Source: JAAYFT01 sp041655755 (lineage in GTDB: Bacteria; Bacillota; Clostridia; Tissierellales; Tissierellaceae). From it: 64,000 nt of DNA. A program made the position numbers and the translations under genes. The stretch lies in assembly GCA_041655755.1 (NCBI GenBank), contig JBBAEY010000001.1, positions 1-64,000 of the forward strand, written 5' to 3'. Position 1 is the stretch's first letter. Each line of letters begins with the position of its first letter. Shown in pieces: positions 60,233 through 64,000 of this stretch. The notes under the pieces are model-generated. The model saw nothing but the letters and a program-made list of their open reading frames with translations, was not told where the DNA came from and ran no database searches.

Positions 60233-61447
60233 GTGAAGGATAAGGTAGTTATAATAGGTGCTTCTATTACAGGAATTTATGCAATGGGTGAGTTAGTCAA
60301 AAATAAGTTTGATGGAGATATAACTATTGTCGATAAGAAGGATGTCTATCCTTATAATACATATCCCCTCTCAAAAGAGTGGATGATGGATATGGACGAT
60401 ATGGACCCTCCTTTTTTAAAAGATAGGGAATACTATAAAAAGCATAATATTGATATGAGGTTAAATACAAGAGTAGATTTCATTAATTGGGAAGAACAAA
60501 CTGTAACAACCCATCTTGAGGAAATAATCCCCTATGACCACCTAATCATTGCAACAGGTTCTAAAGCTCGTAAGGTGAAATTACCTGGTGATGATGCTGG
60601 TGGGATTTTTTATCTTCGTGAGTTTAAGGATGCAAAGAAAATTAAGCAATGGGTAGGGGATATTGAAAATGTTGCCATAATTGGAACAGGTTTTATTGGC
60701 CTAGAGTTGGCATCAACCTTTGCCCAATTGGATAAAAAAGTTTCAGTATTGGTACGCTCTGGGAAACCCCTTGAAAAAGTCCTTGGCGAAGAAGTATCTG
60801 AATATTTCACAAAAATGCACCAATCACATAATGTGAATTTTATTTTTAATGAAGAAACAAAAGAATTTATTAAGGATAGCGAAGGCAATATAGGCTCTAT
60901 TCTCACCAAAAGCGGTAAAAATATTAAAACTGATATGGTTATAATAGCAGTGGGAGTTGAACCTAACTTATCTTTTAAGGTTGATTCTCTAGATATAGAT
61001 CATGGTATTATTGTTAATGAGTATGGAGAGAGTTCATTACCAAATGTTTATGCAGGTGGAGATATTGTTAAATGGCCCTATAAAAATCGTTTAATCCACA
61101 TAGAACACTGGGAAACTGCATGGGGGCAAGGAATATCAATTGCTAAAAATATCATAAATGAAAAGAGCAATAAATATAATGTAAATCCCTATTTCTGGAC
61201 AGATCAATACGATGAAACCTTCGAATATCTAGGGAATGCAAGAACTTGGGATAAAACTATCATCAGGGGTTCTTTAAATAAAAAAGAATTTGCAGTTGCT
61301 TATGTTGACAACAATAATTATCCTCTTGCTATCCTTTTTGCCAACAATTTCGAAAAAAGAAAAGATATAGAAAAATTATTGACTAAAAATCAACCCCTTG
61401 ATGGGACTAAATTTGCAGATGTCAATATATCTATTGATGAAATCTAA
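60233..61447 (+). CDS. NAD(P)H-dependent FAD oxidoreductase (ferredoxin/rubredoxin reductase-like)
   Basis: A 404-residue pyridine nucleotide-disulfide-type flavoprotein. It starts VKDKVVIIGASITGIYAMGE (FAD-binding GASxTG), with LIIATGSKARKV, the NAD(P) Rossmann motif VAIIGTGFIGLELASTF and VYAGGDIVKWPY. The C-terminal reductase-type domain is typical of ferredoxin or rubredoxin reductases without a redox disulfide. Electrons pass from NAD(P)H to a small iron-sulfur partner, which is not in the window. GTG start with GGGAG upstream. It is one of the more AT-rich genes in the window. Confidence 0.9.
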   Translation: MKDKVVIIGASITGIYAMGELVKNKFDGDITIVDKKDVYPYNTYPLSKEWMMDMDDMDPPFLKDREYYKKHNIDMRLNTRVDFINWEEQTVTTHLEEIIPYDHLIIATGSKARKVKLPGDDAGGIFYLREFKDAKKIKQWVGDIENVAIIGTGFIGLELASTFAQLDKKVSVLVRSGKPLEKVLGEEVSEYFTKMHQSHNVNFIFNEETKEFIKDSEGNIGSILTKSGKNIKTDMVIIAVGVEPNLSFKVDSLDIDHGIIVNEYGESSLPNVYAGGDIVKWPYKNRLIHIEHWETAWGQGISIAKNIINEKSNKYNVNPYFWTDQYDETFEYLGNARTWDKTIIRGSLNKKEFAVAYVDNNNYPLAILFANNFEKRKDIEKLLTKNQPLDGTKFADVNISIDEI

Positions 61448-61492
61448 AACAAGGCCAATAGATCTGTTGCAAGGTAAATATTTTCTGGAAAC

Positions 61493-62773
61493 TTAATTGC
61501 TATAAATATTCGGCTTAGTTGGTAAAACTTGATTAATGAAAATTGTATCATATTGAATTTCATATATATACTTTAAAAATTCCTCAGCTGTTCCATATGC
61601 TAGAGCCCCGTAGGTCTTGACGCCATTCTCGCTAATATATGTTAGTGCATCGTCATAAAATTCTGTTTTGTAATCGAATAATTTTACAAATTTCTCACGA
61701 TCCCTTAGATATTGGAGGCGTGAGGTAAAGTGTATTTCATAGGCTTCTGCCATGACCTCTGGATAGTCTTTATCCCGTAGGTCAGACAGGGCCGCATCTG
61801 TCCTCCAATCCGACAAATAAAATAAGGGGTATTTCTTTAAATTTGGCCTTTGAGTGTGGGACCCTTCGTCATTGGTATTGGGATTAAATCCTATCAAATC
61901 TATTGCCTCTGGTGTAATGTCGGGTTCTTGTATTTGGCTGCTAGGCTTAATAGTCCTGATACCCACCCATTTAAAATTAATTGAAGGATATTCCTCATTA
62001 CTCATGTAATAAAACTCTTCCATAGTAAGGTCTTCTTTAAAAACAATACTCACAGAAATATATGATAAGGGGTTGAGCTCTTTTAAATACCGAATTGTCT
62101 CTTTATTCTTACTTTCGATTTCTCTATCCCACCCTATATTTGACCCACTTTTATTCTCTGGGAGTTCATATTTTATCTTTTTAAAGCCTTCAAATAGCCA
62201 ATAGCTTTTAGACCCAAATATGCCATCTATTCCATAGGACAATCTACCTTTTGAAAGGTTCATGAAATGCATTGTCTCATCTTTTGCAAAAAGGTCTTTC
62301 ATAGAATACATTATTTCATATTTCCCAAACCCCTTGGCCTCTGGGCTTGCCCATGAGCCAAGTGAAAAACCTGGTTTATTAAGACTAAGGTAGGCCTGCA
62401 TGTCATAGAAAAAATCTGATCTTTTATATTCTTCTTTCTCTGACATAGTAACCGATTTAGGGTTATAGTAGATGGAATTAATAATATTTGACACCCCATA
62501 AAAGATACTAAGATAAAGCAAGGTCATTATCAAAACAGATTTCACCACGACCCTTCTCAGCTTACTATTAACACTTTTTTTAATTTTTCTTGTTTCTTCA
62601 TCGCATATCTCATCACTGGATAATCCACTGATATGACTAATTTCCTCATCAAATGTTTCCGCCATGTATTCTTCAAATGCTTCCTGTTTTTCTAGCTCTT
62701 GTTCGATTAGCTGCTTTTCTTCTTCGGTAACCTTCCCCTTCTTATATCTATCTAACAGATCTTTATAGTTCAT
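61493..62773 (-). CDS. Membrane anti-sigma factor with sigma-factor-regulator domains
   Basis: A 426-residue protein. The cytoplasmic N-terminus (MNYKDLLDRYKKGKVTEEEK, anti-sigma-type helices) is followed by one transmembrane helix (about 76-93; VKSVLIMTLLYLSIFYGV) and a long extracytoplasmic region (about 100-420) like the Sigma_reg_N/Sigma_reg_C domains in clostridia and bacilli. It probably holds the ECF sigma factor at the membrane until an envelope signal arrives. It overlaps the sigma gene by four bases (ATGA). The signal is unknown. Confidence 0.8.
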   Translation of the reverse strand: MNYKDLLDRYKKGKVTEEEKQLIEQELEKQEAFEEYMAETFDEEISHISGLSSDEICDEETRKIKKSVNSKLRRVVVKSVLIMTLLYLSIFYGVSNIINSIYYNPKSVTMSEKEEYKRSDFFYDMQAYLSLNKPGFSLGSWASPEAKGFGKYEIMYSMKDLFAKDETMHFMNLSKGRLSYGIDGIFGSKSYWLFEGFKKIKYELPENKSGSNIGWDREIESKNKETIRYLKELNPLSYISVSIVFKEDLTMEEFYYMSNEEYPSINFKWVGIRTIKPSSQIQEPDITPEAIDLIGFNPNTNDEGSHTQRPNLKKYPLFYLSDWRTDAALSDLRDKDYPEVMAEAYEIHFTSRLQYLRDREKFVKLFDYKTEFYDDALTYISENGVKTYGALAYGTAEEFLKYIYEIQYDTIFINQVLPTKPNIYSN

Positions 62774-63255
62774 TTACTCCCCTCCATTTCCTTCTTAAGC
62801 TTCTTCCTAGCTCTATATAACATTGTCTTAGCTGCCCCTTCTGTGGTGTTTCTTGATTTGCTAATTTCTTCTAAAGAAAAATCGCAAAAATAATAGAGAA
62901 TAAGAATTTCTTTGTATGACTCATTGAGATTTATTATTAAATTATATAAATTCTTGCTGCTTTCAGATTCAATAATCTTATCTAAAGTGGTCTCGTAATT
63001 CGATAAGGTATTTTCGATAATATCGTGACTACCATATTCCCTATTTAGCTTAATATAATCCAAGTAAAGATTCTTACATACTCTAAACAACCAGTATTTA
63101 ATATGATTTACATTGTCTACAGATAAATATGCCTTGAAAAAGGTGTCACTTGTCAAATCCTGTGCCAAGTGATGGTTTTTGCAAAGTGAAAATGCATATA
63201 GATATAATTCTTTATGATACTTAATATAAAGTTTTTCCATTTGATTATTTACCAC
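62770..63255 (-). CDS. RNA polymerase ECF-type sigma factor
   Basis: About 161 residues: region 2 (LYLYAFSLCKNHHLAQDLTS, DTFFKAYLSVDNVNHIKYWL) and region 4 (YKEILILYYFCDFSLEEISK, TTEGAAKTMLYRARKKLKKE). It directs transcription of a stress-type regulon and is restrained by the membrane protein downstream. The start is uncertain: GTG at 63255 is placed after GGAGGGGGTG; TTG at 63276 lies within that G-rich site and ATG at 63240 is further in. The start chosen leaves region 2 intact. Confidence 0.88.
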   Translation of the reverse strand: MVNNQMEKLYIKYHKELYLYAFSLCKNHHLAQDLTSDTFFKAYLSVDNVNHIKYWLFRVCKNLYLDYIKLNREYGSHDIIENTLSNYETTLDKIIESESSKNLYNLIINLNESYKEILILYYFCDFSLEEISKSRNTTEGAAKTMLYRARKKLKKEMEGSK

Positions 63256-63276
63256 ACTGGCTGACACCCCCTCCAA

Positions 63277-63670
63277 TATATAAACGAATGAAAATAAACT
63301 AGGTTACACTTATTTATTGAAAATTTATAAATTCCTATTTGTTATCATTATACCGCTATTATTTTTATTTGTCCTTTTTGGGTGTAGGGGACATAAAAAG
63401 TGAAGAAGCCACCCTATGGGTGACTCTAAAAAATACTTATTCAATTTTTAGCTAGTACCTTGATTTGAAATTCTCGCCTATATTCATAGCTCCATTCTTC
63501 GGCATTTAAATTATATTCTGAGCTAATTGTATCAGATATTCATTCTATATAAACATTACATATAATCCTCTAAGGATAAAAAATTCTGGATTATAAAGTA
63601 TATCTTCCCAAAATGTTGACCCCTTTCCTTTCATTACCACTAATTATTCTAAATTCAATATCTTTGTATA
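63277..63670. other. Gene-free stretch before the ECF sigma gene
   Basis: About 390 AT-rich bases. On the minus strand a 32-codon open stretch with no start (about 63441-63539; contains NAEEWSYEYRREFQIKVLAK) could be a gene remnant. A weak hairpin (GTCACCC-ATA-GGGTGGC) at about 63400-63420 has a poor T tract. Otherwise I see nothing. Confidence 0.5.
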
Positions 63671-64000
63671 TTATAAACATTTTATATACCTTAATTCCAA
63701 TGGTTTGTTGGAAAACCTACTATATTTTTTACTCCCATCAAAGGTAAAACCATGCTTTTCATAAAACTTCCTTGCTCGTAGGTTTTCCTCATAAACCCAT
63801 AGAGATATTTTCTTACACCCTTGTTTTTTTAATAATTCTACGGTTTGCTCCATTAATTTGGCGGAAATACCCTTGCCCCAAGTTTCTTCAAGTAGATATA
63901 TTGAATAGATTGAACCGCAGCTTTCTAATCCTTCATCATTATCCTTATTCGCAAATACTAATCCACATGGTACTTCATTAAATATTCCAATTAAAACAAT
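63671..64000 (-). CDS. GNAT-family N-acetyltransferase (partial, cut by the window edge)
   Basis: At least 109 C-terminal residues are visible; the N-terminus lies beyond the window. Reading continues in frame through 64000 (FNEVPCGLVFANKDNDEG). The acetyl-CoA site is in LLEETWGKGISAKLMEQTVE (WGKGIS), followed by ISLWVYEENLRARKFYEKHG and a strand ending in LELRYIKCL. These are motifs A and B of GNAT acetyltransferases, with the N-N-xx-A-R-xFYxKxGF pattern typical of the family. The substrate is unknown. Confidence 0.85.
   Translation of the reverse strand: MVLIGIFNEVPCGLVFANKDNDEGLESCGSIYSIYLLEETWGKGISAKLMEQTVELLKKQGCKKISLWVYEENLRARKFYEKHGFTFDGSKKYSRFSNKPLELRYIKCL

Noticed and set aside
63441..63539. 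Short open stretch on the minus strand before the ECF sigma gene
   Set aside because: No start codon or ribosome site; possibly a gene remnant, but unrecognisable.

Overview
The window is a low-GC Gram-positive chromosome segment (AT-rich, strong AGGAGG-type ribosome sites, TTG/GTG starts). A YtaF-like and a SpoVB-like protein point to a spore former. A class II (B12) ribonucleotide reductase, a selenocysteine peroxiredoxin, MRP/NifX-type Fe-S genes and a hemerythrin repair protein point to an anaerobe. My best guess is class Clostridia, near Tissierellales; this is inference, as there is no rRNA in the window. No tRNA, rRNA, CRISPR array, prophage or intact insertion sequence was seen.

Layout. 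1-5.3 kb (minus): ftsX (cut by the window edge), ftsE and a secreted coiled-coil partner, behind a metal-chelate/corrinoid ABC transporter. 5.4-9.7 kb: nrdJ with an NrdR-like box, then htpG under a perfect CIRCE element. 9.7-11.7 kb: oxidative/nitrosative stress genes (hemerythrin protein, Sec-peroxiredoxin read through an in-frame TGA, divergent PerR/Fur-like regulator). 11.7-17 kb: PatB-type lyase, YtaF, and a DUF5320 / DUF134 / NifX / two MRP-ATPase-ferredoxin / NifX cluster driven from a promoter bracketed by two identical palindromes. 17-22 kb: histidine kinase, DUF3369 response regulator, mini-HTH, diguanylate cyclase. 22-28 kb: MoaE-like protein, MetQ-MetI-MetN transporter, and a TPM / zinc-ribbon / SPFH operon like B. 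subtilis ydjHGI. 28-32.4 kb: metallophosphoesterase plus unknown protein, then an OmpR-type two-component system with a DUF4342 protein.

32.6-40 kb (mostly plus): a DUF4183 protein and a 1012-residue DUF4183/DUF11 surface protein, a solute-binding GGDEF/HD-GYP-like receptor, and a FAD oxidoreductase with a Rieske domain. 40-50.5 kb: a giant cyclic beta-1,2-glucan-synthase-like protein (2644 aa) and a nucleotidyltransferase fused to a phosphomannomutase domain whose catalytic motifs have decayed. 50.5-54.5 kb: an arsenic-type operon (arsR, acr3, CobW GTPase, DUF318 permease, thioredoxin) under a 39-bp perfect palindrome. 54.6-64 kb: PrsA foldase, ExoA nuclease, SpoVB-like flippase, GNAT, rhodanese, NAD(P)H/FAD oxidoreductase, ECF sigma/anti-sigma pair and a GNAT gene cut by the window edge.

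The most notable items are the Sec47 peroxiredoxin with a visible bacterial SECIS hairpin and no C-terminal resolving cysteine, the NifX/MRP/DUF134 cluster with His-rich tails and dual palindromic operators, the DUF4183/DUF11 putative spore-surface pair, the glucan-synthase/degenerate-mutase pair, and the extended ars operon. REP-like hairpin repeats (GAGAACCGTCCCCGGTGGC core) occur three times at two loci.
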